DNA from: Mucilaginibacter mali
GTDB lineage: Bacteria; Bacteroidota; Bacteroidia; Sphingobacteriales; Sphingobacteriaceae
DNA: 64,000 bases
NCBI RefSeq assembly: GCF_013283875.1
Contig: NZ_CP054139.1
Coordinates: forward strand, 3,906,001 to 3,970,000
Direction: 5' to 3'
The translations under genes were made by a program, and so were the position numbers. Shown here piece by piece: positions 25,945-34,431 of this stretch (its first letter is position 1; every line of letters begins with the position of its first letter). The notes beneath the pieces are model-generated. The model was given only the letters and a program-made list of their open reading frames with translations. It was not told where the DNA came from and made no database searches.

Positions 25945-27999
25945 TCACTTCGCTATCACCGGGAATGCCGAGATCCGCAGCCTGGCCCCGCCCATGGGTA
26001 CCAACGTAAGCGTAGTTTCGTTCGCATTGCTTACTACCGGACTTTGCGGCAATATACCCGCCAGGCCATATTGGTCTATCCCCCATTCGGCTATCTGTTT
26101 GCCTTTTACTTTCAGCTCTATCGGCGCGTTGGCATTGATGAAAGGGTTATTATCGGCCGGATATTTCTTCTTAACCACGGTGAATGATTTGGCAGCATCC
26201 TTATCCAGCACCAAACCATAGTTCCAGTCAGATCCGGGGTGGATCTCGTACGATGGCCATTTGTTGGCATCGGCCCCCTCCTGCCAGCCCGAGTCGTCCA
26301 TGGCAGTGGTTTTGCTGTCGCCTTTAATGTAGTTCTCCTTTATCTTGAGCGAGTAGGTAAGCGGACCGTAATTTACGCTAACGCTGTTCTTGTTCTGCTC
26401 CCATTGGCGCACGTTGATATTCATGGGCAGGATAAGCGTCAGGCGGTCTCCGTTGTGCCAGTTGTTGCTGATGCGGATATAGCCGCCGCCTTTAGGATCA
26501 ACCGAGATTATCTTTCCATTCAACTGCACCTTAGGCGCATCGCACCAATTGGGTACACGCAGGTACAACGGGAAGTTAACTGTGCCGGCAGTATTAATGG
26601 TGAATGCCACCCTATCGCTAAAAGGGTATTGTGTATTTTGGCTGATGCTTATCGTTTTTCCATTACCCACTTTTGCTTTCACACTGTTTTGGAAATACAG
26701 TTGCGCCGCCAAACCGTTATCAGGTGTGGCCATCCAGCTATTCTCGGCGTAATATACCCAGCCCGCCGCGTGGTTATGCTGGCAGCAGCGGCTACTGAAA
26801 GGGTTCATCATCAGGAACGGCCCATCGTTAGCGATGCCGGGCGAGTGGTTCTTGCTGTCGTTAAATACCATGTTTGGCGCGGTAAGGTAGCGCAGGGCGC
26901 GATAATCCGGTTCGAAGGCGGCGGGATAGGTATTAAAAGCCACATCTTCGGTATTATCGGCCCAAAAGGTATCGCCGGTAATAGGCAGCAGCATTTGGTT
27001 CGATGTCATTTGCTCTACCATACCGCAAGTCTCTACCGCCTGGCGGGGGTCGTTGTAGCCTTTGCGGGCATTCTCATCCGCACCGAACATGCCGCCCGGC
27101 ACCTGCCCGTAAATATCGCGCACCAGTTTAAAATCGTTATAAGTAGCATCAAGATCGGCCTTTGCATTACTTTGCTGGTAAAATTGCGCCGGCTCACGGA
27201 AGCTTTCGGCAATGTTCACGTTATGCCAGTTGGGTAGTTTATCGGCCTGGCGCCAGTTGGCGGTATTATGGTCTATCTTGGCGGCCAGGTCAAGCAAAAA
27301 GCTATCGCCTGTTTTGTTGTATAGCCAGTAAACGCTCACCAGGTTATCGCCGCCACGGCTGTTCTCCCAATAATCCTTCAGGAACATGTTATCGGGAACA
27401 CTCAGCTCCCATTTAAAATAGCGGGTCATGAACGGCACCACCCTAGCATCGTGCGAATACTCGTACCACGAGATCAAACACCAAAGCATCGGCATATTAG
27501 TCCAAAGGTCGCGTTTGCCACGTTTTAGTACCACCGGACCAAAATCTCCATCGGGGCGCTGATTGTTCAGCACGGCATCTATCCAAAATTTCGATTTGGC
27601 GATCATCTGCGGGTCGTGCAGCATATAGCCGATATTGGCGTACCCCTTCAGCCAGTAAGGCAATTCCTCCCAGCCGAATTTACCTTTGCCATCTTTATTT
27701 ATCCAGGCGTTATCGGTTTTGGAGAGCCACTTACTGATCTCGTCCAAATGGCCAGTTAAACCTGAACGCTGTAGTTCTAAAAAATGTTTCAGCCAGCCGC
27801 CGGGAATAACGCTGCCAATGGGTAACCTTGCAAAGTATTCCTTTTGCAGCGGGGCACGGTTGCTTAAATAATATGTGTTGATTGTGGTATTGGCAGGCGC
27901 TGATACGCGGCTCACCTGTAAAGCACCTTGCGCATGGGCACCGTTTATGACGGCAGCTAATGCCAGCGTGGCAAATGTCTTCCGGATAATATTGGTCAT
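25945..27999 (-). CDS. GH127/DUF1680 family glycoside hydrolase (beta-L-arabinofuranosidase type), secreted
   Basis: 684 residues, signal peptide about 1-23 (ATLALAAVINGAHAQ). An alpha-barrel catalytic domain is followed by beta-sandwich regions. The zinc-cysteine site of GH127 is recognisable: Glu323 and Cys325 in AVETCGM and the adjacent Cys405-Cys406 in SSRCCQHNH, matching the E-x-C ... C-C arrangement of characterised beta-L-arabinofuranosidase. It is first in a three-gene operon with exported oxidoreductase and isomerase genes. GH127 against related DUF1680 families (GH137/GH142/GH146) cannot be settled by eye, nor can the substrate. Confidence 0.9.
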   Translation of the reverse strand: MTNIIRKTFATLALAAVINGAHAQGALQVSRVSAPANTTINTYYLSNRAPLQKEYFARLPIGSVIPGGWLKHFLELQRSGLTGHLDEISKWLSKTDNAWINKDGKGKFGWEELPYWLKGYANIGYMLHDPQMIAKSKFWIDAVLNNQRPDGDFGPVVLKRGKRDLWTNMPMLWCLISWYEYSHDARVVPFMTRYFKWELSVPDNMFLKDYWENSRGGDNLVSVYWLYNKTGDSFLLDLAAKIDHNTANWRQADKLPNWHNVNIAESFREPAQFYQQSNAKADLDATYNDFKLVRDIYGQVPGGMFGADENARKGYNDPRQAVETCGMVEQMTSNQMLLPITGDTFWADNTEDVAFNTYPAAFEPDYRALRYLTAPNMVFNDSKNHSPGIANDGPFLMMNPFSSRCCQHNHAAGWVYYAENSWMATPDNGLAAQLYFQNSVKAKVGNGKTISISQNTQYPFSDRVAFTINTAGTVNFPLYLRVPNWCDAPKVQLNGKIISVDPKGGGYIRISNNWHNGDRLTLILPMNINVRQWEQNKNSVSVNYGPLTYSLKIKENYIKGDSKTTAMDDSGWQEGADANKWPSYEIHPGSDWNYGLVLDKDAAKSFTVVKKKYPADNNPFINANAPIELKVKGKQIAEWGIDQYGLAGILPQSPVVSNANETTLTLVPMGGARLRISAFPVIAK

Positions 28000-28118
28000 A
28001 ATAGTTAAGTAGATGTATTTACAATATTAAGGATATATTTTAATTACGGCACCGATACTGGCAAGATCACACCCCTAAATTGTCGCTTTTGCACTGCATC
28101 GTATTTGCGGCAGGACAT

Positions 28119-28126
28119 TAACTTTG
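28119..28126 (+). promoter_or_regulatory. TAACTTTG -7 promoter element
   Basis: A perfect TAnnTTTG box 27 bp upstream of the VOC gene ATG. No convincing -33 TTG at the expected distance was seen. Confidence 0.4.
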
Positions 28127-28153
28127 GGGTATCAATTAAAACGATCAAACATT

Positions 28154-28564
28154 ATGGCAACTCAAATTTTTGTAAATCTACCTGTAAAAGATCTTTCGAA
28201 AACCATCGCGTTCTTCGAGGGCCTGGGCTACAGCTTCAACCCGCAATTCACCAACGAACTGGCCGGCTGCATGGTGGTGAGCGATACCATTTACTTTATG
28301 ATGGTAACCGAGGGTTTCTTCCAGACCTTTACCAATAAACCCATCAGCGATGCTACTAAAGCCACCGAGGTACTGAACTGCGTATCGGTAGAAAGCCGTG
28401 AAAAGGCCGACGAACTTTATGACAAGGCTATCGCCGGTGGCGGCCAGCCATCAAAAGAACCAACCGATTACGGCTGGATGTATGGCCGCAGTTTCCAGGA
28501 CCTGGATGGGCACCAGTGGGAGGTGATGTACCTTGACCCGGCTGGCCCGCCTGCGGAGCATTGA
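28154..28564 (+). CDS. VOC family protein (glyoxalase/bleomycin-resistance fold)
   Basis: 136 residues from the ATG at 28154; a TTG-started extension to 28124 would overlap the promoter box and is unlikely. It begins MATQIFVNLPVKDLSKTIAF, the classic VOC opening, with FFEGLGYSFNPQF next, and ends SFQDLDGHQWEVMYLDP, the second beta-alpha-beta module with the metal-site Glu/His. This type is common and often annotated as lactoylglutathione lyase-like. No resistance role can be claimed. Confidence 0.9.
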   Translation: MATQIFVNLPVKDLSKTIAFFEGLGYSFNPQFTNELAGCMVVSDTIYFMMVTEGFFQTFTNKPISDATKATEVLNCVSVESREKADELYDKAIAGGGQPSKEPTDYGWMYGRSFQDLDGHQWEVMYLDPAGPPAEH

Positions 28565-28584
28565 CCGGAGTAGTTACCACCTAA

Positions 28585-28679
28585 TTGTCATTGCGAGCGA
28601 TAGCGCGGCAACCCCATAGGACCTGCAATCAGGACCTGCCTATGGGATTGCCGCGTCGCTACGCTCCTCGCAATGACAA
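28585..28679. repeat. TTGTCATTGCGAGCG long palindrome, full copy
   Basis: Arms ttgtcattgcgagcgatagc and gctacgctcctcgcaatgac with a second inner pair (ccccatagg / cctatggga). The best complete example of the family, also seen at 50444-50536 and as halves elsewhere. Confidence 0.85.
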
Positions 28680-28782
28680 GGAAGCGATAAAAAAGACTAC
28701 AAACTTTATCAACATTGTATTTTTGTGGATAAACCCTCGCACAATTTTTGCATTTTTGCCCAATTAAACCAGCGAGACAAAC

Positions 28783-30075
28783 ATGGGGCGATACTATATT
28801 ATCGATTTCGACAGTACATTTACACAGGTTGAGGCTTTGGATGAACTGGCCCGCATATCGTTAAAAAGCCACCCCGACCGCGAAAAGATCTATCAGCAGA
28901 TCGAGGACTACACCAATGCCAGCATGGAGGGCCGCCTTTCGTTTGCCGAAAGTCTTGCCGCCCGTGTACGATTACTGGAAGCCAACCGCGACCACCTGAA
29001 GCAACTGGTTACACACCTCAAGAAAAAGGTATCTACCTCTTTTTCGCGCAACAGCGTCTTCTTTAAAAACCATGCCGATGAGGTACTCATCGTATCCGGC
29101 GGGTTTAAAGAATTCATCATCCCGGTTGTTGCCGAATACCATATCAAAAAGGAAAACATCTATGCCAATACTTTCGAGTTTGACGAGGAGGGCAAGATCA
29201 TCGGTTACGATAAAAGTAACCCTCTATCGCAGGAGGGCGGCAAGGTAAAGCTACTTCGCGAGATGAACCTGCAAGGTGATATTTTTGGCATTGGCGATGG
29301 CTACTCTGATTTTCAATTAAAGGAATCGGGCCTGATCAAAAAGTTCTTCGCTTACACCGAAAATATCGAGCGTAAATCGGTGGTTGAAAAGGCCGACCAT
29401 ATCACGCCAAGCTTTGATGAATTTTTGTACATCAACAAGTTACCACGAGCTATCTCTTATCCTAAAAACCGCATCAAATGTTTAGTGGTAGGCAATATTG
29501 ATGAAGAAGCGCTGGTGCAGATGCGCAAAGAAGGCTACAACATCCGCCATAAAGAGCAGATAGAGGATAAATATTTGCAGGAAGCCGGTGTACTGTTTTG
29601 CGATGAGGCCAACCAGCCCACGCCCGAACAGGTGGAAGCTGCCGGTCGCTTAAAGGTTATCGGTTGCTTTGGTAAAGTGCAAAGCCGTAAACTGGCCGAT
29701 ACAGCCTGCGCGGCTGGCGTCATCATTTTCGACGACCCGAAGAGTAACCCACGCAATACCGACTTTATCCCTAAGCGCGTTATCGCCTTTATGAACGAGG
29801 GTAAAACGCATACCAGCTGCAACTTTCCCGATCTGCAGCCGCCACGTGTAAGCAATGCCCACCGGCTTATCCATATCCACAAGAACGTACCTGGCATCCT
29901 GGCTAAAATAAACGAGGTGTTCGCCCGCCACAACATCAACATCGTTGGCGAGTTTTTGGTGACCAACCCGCAAATTGGTTATGTAATTACCGATGTAAAT
30001 ACCGGTTACGATACCCAGGTGCTGGAGGAATTAAAAGCTATTGAGCAGACCATTAAGTTTAGGTTGCTGTATTAG
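28783..30075 (+). CDS. HAD phosphoserine-phosphatase-like protein fused to ACT domain; SerA core deleted
   Basis: 430 residues. Residues 1-225 are a SerB-like HAD-IB phosphatase with all motifs intact: DFDST (Asp8, Asp10), LIVSGG (Ser105), GGK (Lys154), GDGYSD (171-176). Residues about 231-325 resemble the substrate-binding half of D-3-phosphoglycerate dehydrogenase. Residues 358-430 are an ACT domain (RLIHIHKNVPGILAK). In the Bacteroidota family I know, roughly 630 residues, a NAD-binding Rossmann domain lies between the last two. Here it is absent and the flanks are joined in frame (NPRNTDFIPKRVIAFMNEG). It is probably a phosphatase, possibly serine-sensing, not a dehydrogenase. A TATTTTTG box lies at 28718. 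Confidence 0.85.
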   Translation: MGRYYIIDFDSTFTQVEALDELARISLKSHPDREKIYQQIEDYTNASMEGRLSFAESLAARVRLLEANRDHLKQLVTHLKKKVSTSFSRNSVFFKNHADEVLIVSGGFKEFIIPVVAEYHIKKENIYANTFEFDEEGKIIGYDKSNPLSQEGGKVKLLREMNLQGDIFGIGDGYSDFQLKESGLIKKFFAYTENIERKSVVEKADHITPSFDEFLYINKLPRAISYPKNRIKCLVVGNIDEEALVQMRKEGYNIRHKEQIEDKYLQEAGVLFCDEANQPTPEQVEAAGRLKVIGCFGKVQSRKLADTACAAGVIIFDDPKSNPRNTDFIPKRVIAFMNEGKTHTSCNFPDLQPPRVSNAHRLIHIHKNVPGILAKINEVFARHNINIVGEFLVTNPQIGYVITDVNTGYDTQVLEELKAIEQTIKFRLLY

Positions 30076-30087
30076 GTATATTCTTCG

Positions 30088-30203
30088 AAATTTGTCATTT
30101 CGACCATCGGGAGAAATCTTATACGTGCGACCGGCTACACGTATAATATTTCTCTTTTGCGCTAAACACATCCCAGCCCTTGCTCTATCGAAATGACAAA
30201 TTC
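30088..30203. repeat. TTGTCATTTCGA palindromic element, copy B
   Basis: Ends aaatttgtcatttcga and tcgaaatgacaaatt, with the core cttatacgtgcgaccggcta shared with copies at 7783 and 49225. It separates the convergent HAD-ACT and XRE genes. Confidence 0.8.
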
Positions 30204-30207
30204 TTAA

Positions 30208-30420
30208 TTACTGAGCCAGCAGCTCCGCCACTTCCACACCCAATGCATCGGCTATGGCAAACAGGTGTTCTACCGTAAGTTTTGTTTTTCTTAACTCAAT
30301 TTTGCTGTAGGCGTTTTGGCCGATGTGCATTTTGGCGGCCATATATTCCTGCGAGAAGTAACTGCGCTCGCGGGTTTTTCTAATGTTATGAAGAATGTAT
30401 TCGATGTTGATCCCGGACAT
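30208..30420 (-). CDS. XRE-family helix-turn-helix regulator
   Basis: 70 residues, a single Cro/C1-type HTH domain. It has TRERSYFSQEYMAAKMHIGQ with the recognition segment NAYSKIELRKTKLTVEHL, ending DALGVEVAELLAQ. It has no effector domain. Stand-alone XRE proteins of this size in Bacteroidota are often chromosomal regulators of unknown target. The upstream region on its strand is AT-rich. Confidence 0.85.
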   Translation of the reverse strand: MSGINIEYILHNIRKTRERSYFSQEYMAAKMHIGQNAYSKIELRKTKLTVEHLFAIADALGVEVAELLAQ

Positions 30421-30542
30421 ATAAAACTAATATTCAGCTTTTTATTATTGATGCTTATATCAGCATATACGAAAAAATATCATACAAAGTTTTACTATTA
30501 GTTATAATATTTTCATATAATAACAATTTAATTAAACTCTGT

Positions 30543-30992
30543 TTACAAACTATGCGAAGTATTGGGATGATGATCCTGAACGGTGTTTTGCGACCCGGCG
30601 GTATGCCCGGCTACATCAAGCTTGCCATCATCATTACGGAATAAGCGATAAACATCGCCGGTGTAGGTAGTGGTGTAGGTTCCGGTGTAATTATCAAGGT
30701 ATTCGGTACGGTCGATAGTGATGGTATAGCAACTTACCTCGCCGCTGTTTTGGGTGAAGCAATTCCCGGCAACAGTATCCTGTTGAAGCCGGTTGATAAC
30801 CAGCCGGTATTTTAAATAACCTGATGCCTTAGCGGTTTGTTTTAATTGGTTGAGAAAGTAATTATAGATCTCCTTTTTATCGGGGATTTTAGAAACTGGC
30901 CCTGAATGATGACCAGGTTGATCACAAGTTGAAAGCAATATAACCGGAACTAAAAACAACAGGCAGCGGGATTTTACAGCATAAGGTATCAT
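30543..30992 (-). CDS. putative lipoprotein
   Basis: 149 residues from the ATG complementing 30990-30992, preferred over an upstream ATG at 31016 because it gives a normal lipoprotein leader (MIPYAVKSRCLLFLVPVILL then S-T-C). The Cys at residue 19 would be lipidated. The mature region includes KEIYNYFLNQLKQTAKASGY and a tyrosine/threonine-rich NYTGTYTTTYTGDVYRLFRN segment. No domain recognised. Confidence 0.6.
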   Translation of the reverse strand: MIPYAVKSRCLLFLVPVILLSTCDQPGHHSGPVSKIPDKKEIYNYFLNQLKQTAKASGYLKYRLVINRLQQDTVAGNCFTQNSGEVSCYTITIDRTEYLDNYTGTYTTTYTGDVYRLFRNDDGKLDVAGHTAGSQNTVQDHHPNTSHSL

Positions 30993-31063
30993 GCAATAAA
31001 CAACCCTCCCGGGCAAAAATTTGTTTACCGGTATCTAATTCGTTATAGGAATAAAAAAAACGC

Positions 31064-31807
31064 TTATATCCCCAGCACCTGCTTCAGCTTCACGTAGCCC
31101 GATTTGCTTACGGGAATCTTGGCCCCCGAACGAAGGATAGCCAAATGGGCATCCTTTTCGTACGGATCGATGCGGGTGATCTCCTGTATGCTGACGATGT
31201 ACGAACGGTGCACCCGCACAAAATAGCGTGGATCAAGGGTCTGTTCAAAGAAGCCCATGGTCTTATTTTTCAGGTACGATCCTTCGGCGGTGTGGATGCT
31301 TACGTAATCGTCGTCGGCCTCCAGGTACAGTACGTCCTGCACGGGGATAATTTTTACTTTGGTGCCGGTCTTCACCACAATACGTTCGTGTTGTGCAGGC
31401 GATACGTTACCGCTTTCCAGCAGGTCTTCGGTTGGTTTTATGGCTTGCGCGGGGGCAGCGGCCAAAAATTTATGAACGGCAGCCTCAAAGCGCTCCTTGC
31501 TGAAAGGCTTCAGCAAATAATCAACCGCGTGGGCTTCAAAGGCTTTTATGGCGTATTCATCAAAGGCGGTGGCAAATATCACGGCCGGGCGCTGATCCAG
31601 CAGTTCCAGCATTTCGAAGCCGTTTATTTTAGGCATCTGCACGTCCAGGAACAACAGGTCGGGTTTGTGCTGGTTAACAGCTTTTATCCCCTCGAAACCG
31701 TCGCCGCATTCACCTAAAACTTCTATCTGCGGGAAACTTTGTAAATACTCCCGCACCACCATGCGGGCCAAAGGTTCATCATCAATGATCAATACGCGTT
31801 TCGTCAT
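31064..31807 (-). CDS. LytTR-family response regulator
   Basis: 247 residues. The receiver domain at 1-120 has DDEP (acidic pocket), the phospho-acceptor Asp in LLFLDVQMPK at about 55 and the Lys in LLKPFS. The LytTR DNA-binding domain at about 140-245 has VLYLEADDDYVSIHT, FVRVHRSYIVSI and GAKIPVSKSGYVKLK. The gene overlaps the upstream kinase by 26 bp, so the pair is co-translated. The nearby LiaF-like gene suggests a cell-envelope signal; that is inference. Confidence 0.95.
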   Translation of the reverse strand: MTKRVLIIDDEPLARMVVREYLQSFPQIEVLGECGDGFEGIKAVNQHKPDLLFLDVQMPKINGFEMLELLDQRPAVIFATAFDEYAIKAFEAHAVDYLLKPFSKERFEAAVHKFLAAAPAQAIKPTEDLLESGNVSPAQHERIVVKTGTKVKIIPVQDVLYLEADDDYVSIHTAEGSYLKNKTMGFFEQTLDPRYFVRVHRSYIVSIQEITRIDPYEKDAHLAILRSGAKIPVSKSGYVKLKQVLGI

Positions 31808-32840
31808 TTGCCTGCGGTACTTTTATTACGGTTGTAAATATATCATCATTTGGGTAGGTTTCCACCAAATCGTTACGGGCAAATAGCAAATAAAGGCGGC
31901 GCTGCACCCCGCGCAGCCCGAAGCCGGTACCGGTACGTGGCCGTGTAGTTTTGGCATCGTAAGGGTTTTGCACCATTATCACCAGGTAGTTATCCTCCAC
32001 CTCACCGCGGATGCTGATGGTTACTTCGTCGGTGGTATCGTACAAGCCAAATTTTATGGCGTTCTCTACAATGGGCTGCAACAGCAGGGCGGGCAGCAGA
32101 GCGGTCCCACAAACTTTATCGCAACTGATCTCGGTAACCAGTCGGTGCCCGAAGCGCACCTTTTCAATATCAAGGTATAGTTGCAGGTGCGCCAGTTCTT
32201 CGGTTAACGGCACCATTTGCTGATCGTCTTTTTTCAGTGTGCCGCGCAAAAAGTCCGACAGTTGGTGGATCATCTTGCGCGCTTCATCGGGCTTAAAACC
32301 TATCAGCGCGTTAATAGAGTTAAGGCTGTTGAACAAAAAGTGCGGCTGCAATTGCTGGCGCAGGTTGTATAGCTCGGCTTCGCGGGCCAGCTTTTCGGCT
32401 TCGCCCTTGCGCTTCTCGTTCTCTTTATGATCCAGTTGCGCGTACCATACCAGACTGATCATCGCCATCCAGCCAATAGCGAGGAAGTTGGTAAAGAAGC
32501 GTATCACCAGCGATTGCGTAAGGAAGTTAAAATAGGCCGTTTGCCCGTTAATGAATGGCAAACAATACCTGCTGCCCGCCACACTGGCCGCCGCCAGCGC
32601 CACACACCAAAAAAACAGGTTGATATAGCTGCCCTTGCCGGGCTGGTAGTAGCGCAGGTTATTATTAATGAGCCAGCATACCGCCGCCAGTAAGATGGTG
32701 CTTACGCCCCCATCAATACCGGCGGTATACCAATCGAACCCGAAGCTGTGGACGATGTAGGTTTGCGCTACACCCCATGCCAGTCCGCAGGCGGCAAATG
32801 CCCAGTCCAATTTTATCGAAGCCGATGTTTGGTTGCTCAC
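31782..32840 (-). CDS. LytS/YehU-type sensor histidine kinase
   Basis: 352 residues. The N-terminal half holds four to five membrane helices without a recognisable ligand domain. A coiled linker (about 160-185) leads to the His_kinase domain with the phospho-accepting His in QPHFLFNSLNSINALIGF. The ATPase part has PIVENAIKFGL and GTGFGLRGVQRRL. It partners with the overlapping LytTR regulator. Upstream lies a GGAGAGG repeat, then DUF4288 and a LiaF-like gene in the same orientation. Confidence 0.95.
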   Translation of the reverse strand: MSNQTSASIKLDWAFAACGLAWGVAQTYIVHSFGFDWYTAGIDGGVSTILLAAVCWLINNNLRYYQPGKGSYINLFFWCVALAAASVAGSRYCLPFINGQTAYFNFLTQSLVIRFFTNFLAIGWMAMISLVWYAQLDHKENEKRKGEAEKLAREAELYNLRQQLQPHFLFNSLNSINALIGFKPDEARKMIHQLSDFLRGTLKKDDQQMVPLTEELAHLQLYLDIEKVRFGHRLVTEISCDKVCGTALLPALLLQPIVENAIKFGLYDTTDEVTISIRGEVEDNYLVIMVQNPYDAKTTRPRTGTGFGLRGVQRRLYLLFARNDLVETYPNDDIFTTVIKVPQANDETRIDH

Positions 32841-32866
32841 AGGTTAAAGTAGTTAATTGATGTGTA

Positions 32867-32937
32867 GCCTCACCCCAACCCCTCTCCAGAGGAGAGGGGC
32901 TAAAAGTCCTCTCCTTTGGAGAGGATTTAGGTGAGGC
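32867..32937. repeat. CCTCTCC/GGAGAGG palindrome
   Basis: Arms gcctcaccccaacccctctc and gagaggatttaggtgaggc with inner ccagaggagagg palindromes. It lies between the kinase and the DUF4288 gene. Confidence 0.75.
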
Positions 32938-32951
32938 TTAATTAATATTTT

Positions 32952-33287
32952 TTAGTTACCAACGCCAATCAGCGCCGATTTATGGTGCGCCCATGCCATG
33001 TACAGGTCGGCATCGGCGGGTTCGTTTATCTGGTAATACAATTCGGTGCCGTCGGCCAGCTCGCTTAGCTGGTTAATTTCGGGCACATCTATAAATTGCC
33101 ATTGCACGGTTTGCTTCTGGCTGTTCATAAAGTTATCTTCACAGATCTTGCCTAAACGGGTGGCTTTTTCAAAAGCCTGCTTATCGCTATCGGCCTGTAT
33201 CAGGCGTAGTTGCTCGTCAAATTGCGCATCGTGGTTGCCCTCGCCGCTTACTATCCTGAAAACTATTTTCGCTACGTACCAGTTCAT
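32952..33287 (-). CDS. DUF4288 domain protein
   Basis: 111 residues, MNWYVAKIVFRIVSGEGNH followed by FDEQLRLIQADSDKQAFEKA and a WQFIDVPEINQL segment. This pattern matches the small DUF4288 family as I remember it. No signal peptide or membrane segment. Same strand as the LiaF-like gene (33 bp upstream) and the kinase pair downstream; possibly one operon. Role unknown. Confidence 0.8.
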   Translation of the reverse strand: MNWYVAKIVFRIVSGEGNHDAQFDEQLRLIQADSDKQAFEKATRLGKICEDNFMNSQKQTVQWQFIDVPEINQLSELADGTELYYQINEPADADLYMAWAHHKSALIGVGN

Positions 33288-33320
33288 CGTTGTTTTGATT
33301 TTATGATCAATAGACCTGTA

Positions 33321-34163
33321 TTAAAAACTCCTGATATCAACTCCGGCAAAGATGGATACACCTTTGATCACCAAAAGTTTATCGGTGCTTAGTGGCGCGC
33401 CCAGGTTCCGACGCTTATCGTCGACACTGCTAAAAACAGCGGCTACGTCTGATGTTACCTGCCAGTGCGGCGGGATGATCAGTTTGATGCCACCGAACAG
33501 CTGGACGATCTCTATCTCCACCCTGCCGTTAATATCGGCCTGGGTAAGGTCAAGGTCGGTACCGCCGAAGATGTTTACGATCTCGCCACCCTTAAAGTTC
33601 TTTGAGAGGATGGTGCGTTTTACACCACCAAAAACCGAAACGGTATCGATATGGTCATCGCCGCTTAGCGGTGGTACGTAGGTGCCTGAAGCATTGGCAT
33701 CGGCAGTTGGGCCGTTAGGATCAAAGTTGGGATCGGGCTTACCTTTGGGTTCAAACGGATTGGTGTATTCGTGCCCGCCGAAAGGATTACCGCCTTTATA
33801 TTTTTCAAAATGGCCGTTCCTCCATTGATACTTTTTCCCAAGCACCATGTACAGGCCAAAAAATATCAGCATCAATGGCCAAAAGGCGCGCTCTAATGAA
33901 AGGCCGGGGATAATGTCATCGGCAATAAACAGCACACCTATCAATATCATGATAGCCGCGCCAAAGGGCCTTGTGAAATTATTTTTAGAGCCGATATAAA
34001 GCCCCCAGACGATCAGCAGCATGGGCCAGCTGATGAGCCAGTGCGGGAACAGGAATCCTCCGATTTGTTGCAGCAGCAGCACTGCGCCTACTGCTAAAAG
34101 AATAAGGCCGGCAAATACTTTTCCGCTGCGCTGGCCTTGTGTATATTTTGGGTCGATACTCAT
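33321..34163 (-). CDS. LiaF-like membrane protein (LiaF transmembrane + cell-wall-stress domain)
   Basis: 280 residues. Four membrane helices within the first 110 residues (LAVGAVLLLQQIGGF, WPMLLIVWGLYIGS, GAAIMILIGVLFI, FWPLMLIFFGLYMVL) match the LiaF/DUF5668 transmembrane region. After a Gly/Pro/Asn-rich linker the C-terminal domain shows the repeated VFGGVKRTI, IFGGTDLDL, LFGGIKLII pattern of the LiaF C-terminal domain. In Firmicutes LiaF restrains the LiaRS envelope-stress system. Here the nearby LytS/LytTR pair could be the partner, which is inferred from proximity only. Confidence 0.9.
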   Translation of the reverse strand: MSIDPKYTQGQRSGKVFAGLILLAVGAVLLLQQIGGFLFPHWLISWPMLLIVWGLYIGSKNNFTRPFGAAIMILIGVLFIADDIIPGLSLERAFWPLMLIFFGLYMVLGKKYQWRNGHFEKYKGGNPFGGHEYTNPFEPKGKPDPNFDPNGPTADANASGTYVPPLSGDDHIDTVSVFGGVKRTILSKNFKGGEIVNIFGGTDLDLTQADINGRVEIEIVQLFGGIKLIIPPHWQVTSDVAAVFSSVDDKRRNLGAPLSTDKLLVIKGVSIFAGVDIRSF

Positions 34164-34320
34164 GATCTATGTTAGTGTTATATTGTTGTACTTAATATTT
34201 TATTGATGATGTAAAACTAATATAATAGCACGCTTTTGCAAACCCATAGTTGGCGGGGAGTTGAACAAAGTCGGTAAAGGGGGGAGAAATGTCGGTGAAA
34301 ATTTTTATTTGGATTGAGTG

Positions 34321-34380
34321 GGGAGTTTAACCACAGAGGACACGGAGGTTTTTCACAGAGTGCACGGAGATAATTAAGGC
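34321..34380. repeat. single arm of TTAACCACAGAGG repeat
   Basis: agtttaaccacagaggacac followed by ggaggtttttcacagagtgc is one arm of the intergenic family; no matching right arm was seen before the next gene. Confidence 0.5.
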
Positions 34381-34431
34381 TTTTTAAGTGATACAAAATT
34401 AGTTCTATATTGCAGGTAAAATACCCCAATT

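Noticed and set aside
26239-27237. 332-codon plus-strand ORF
   Set aside because: Runs entirely antisense to the GH127 gene and has no recognisable protein features; a shadow of codon bias in the real gene.
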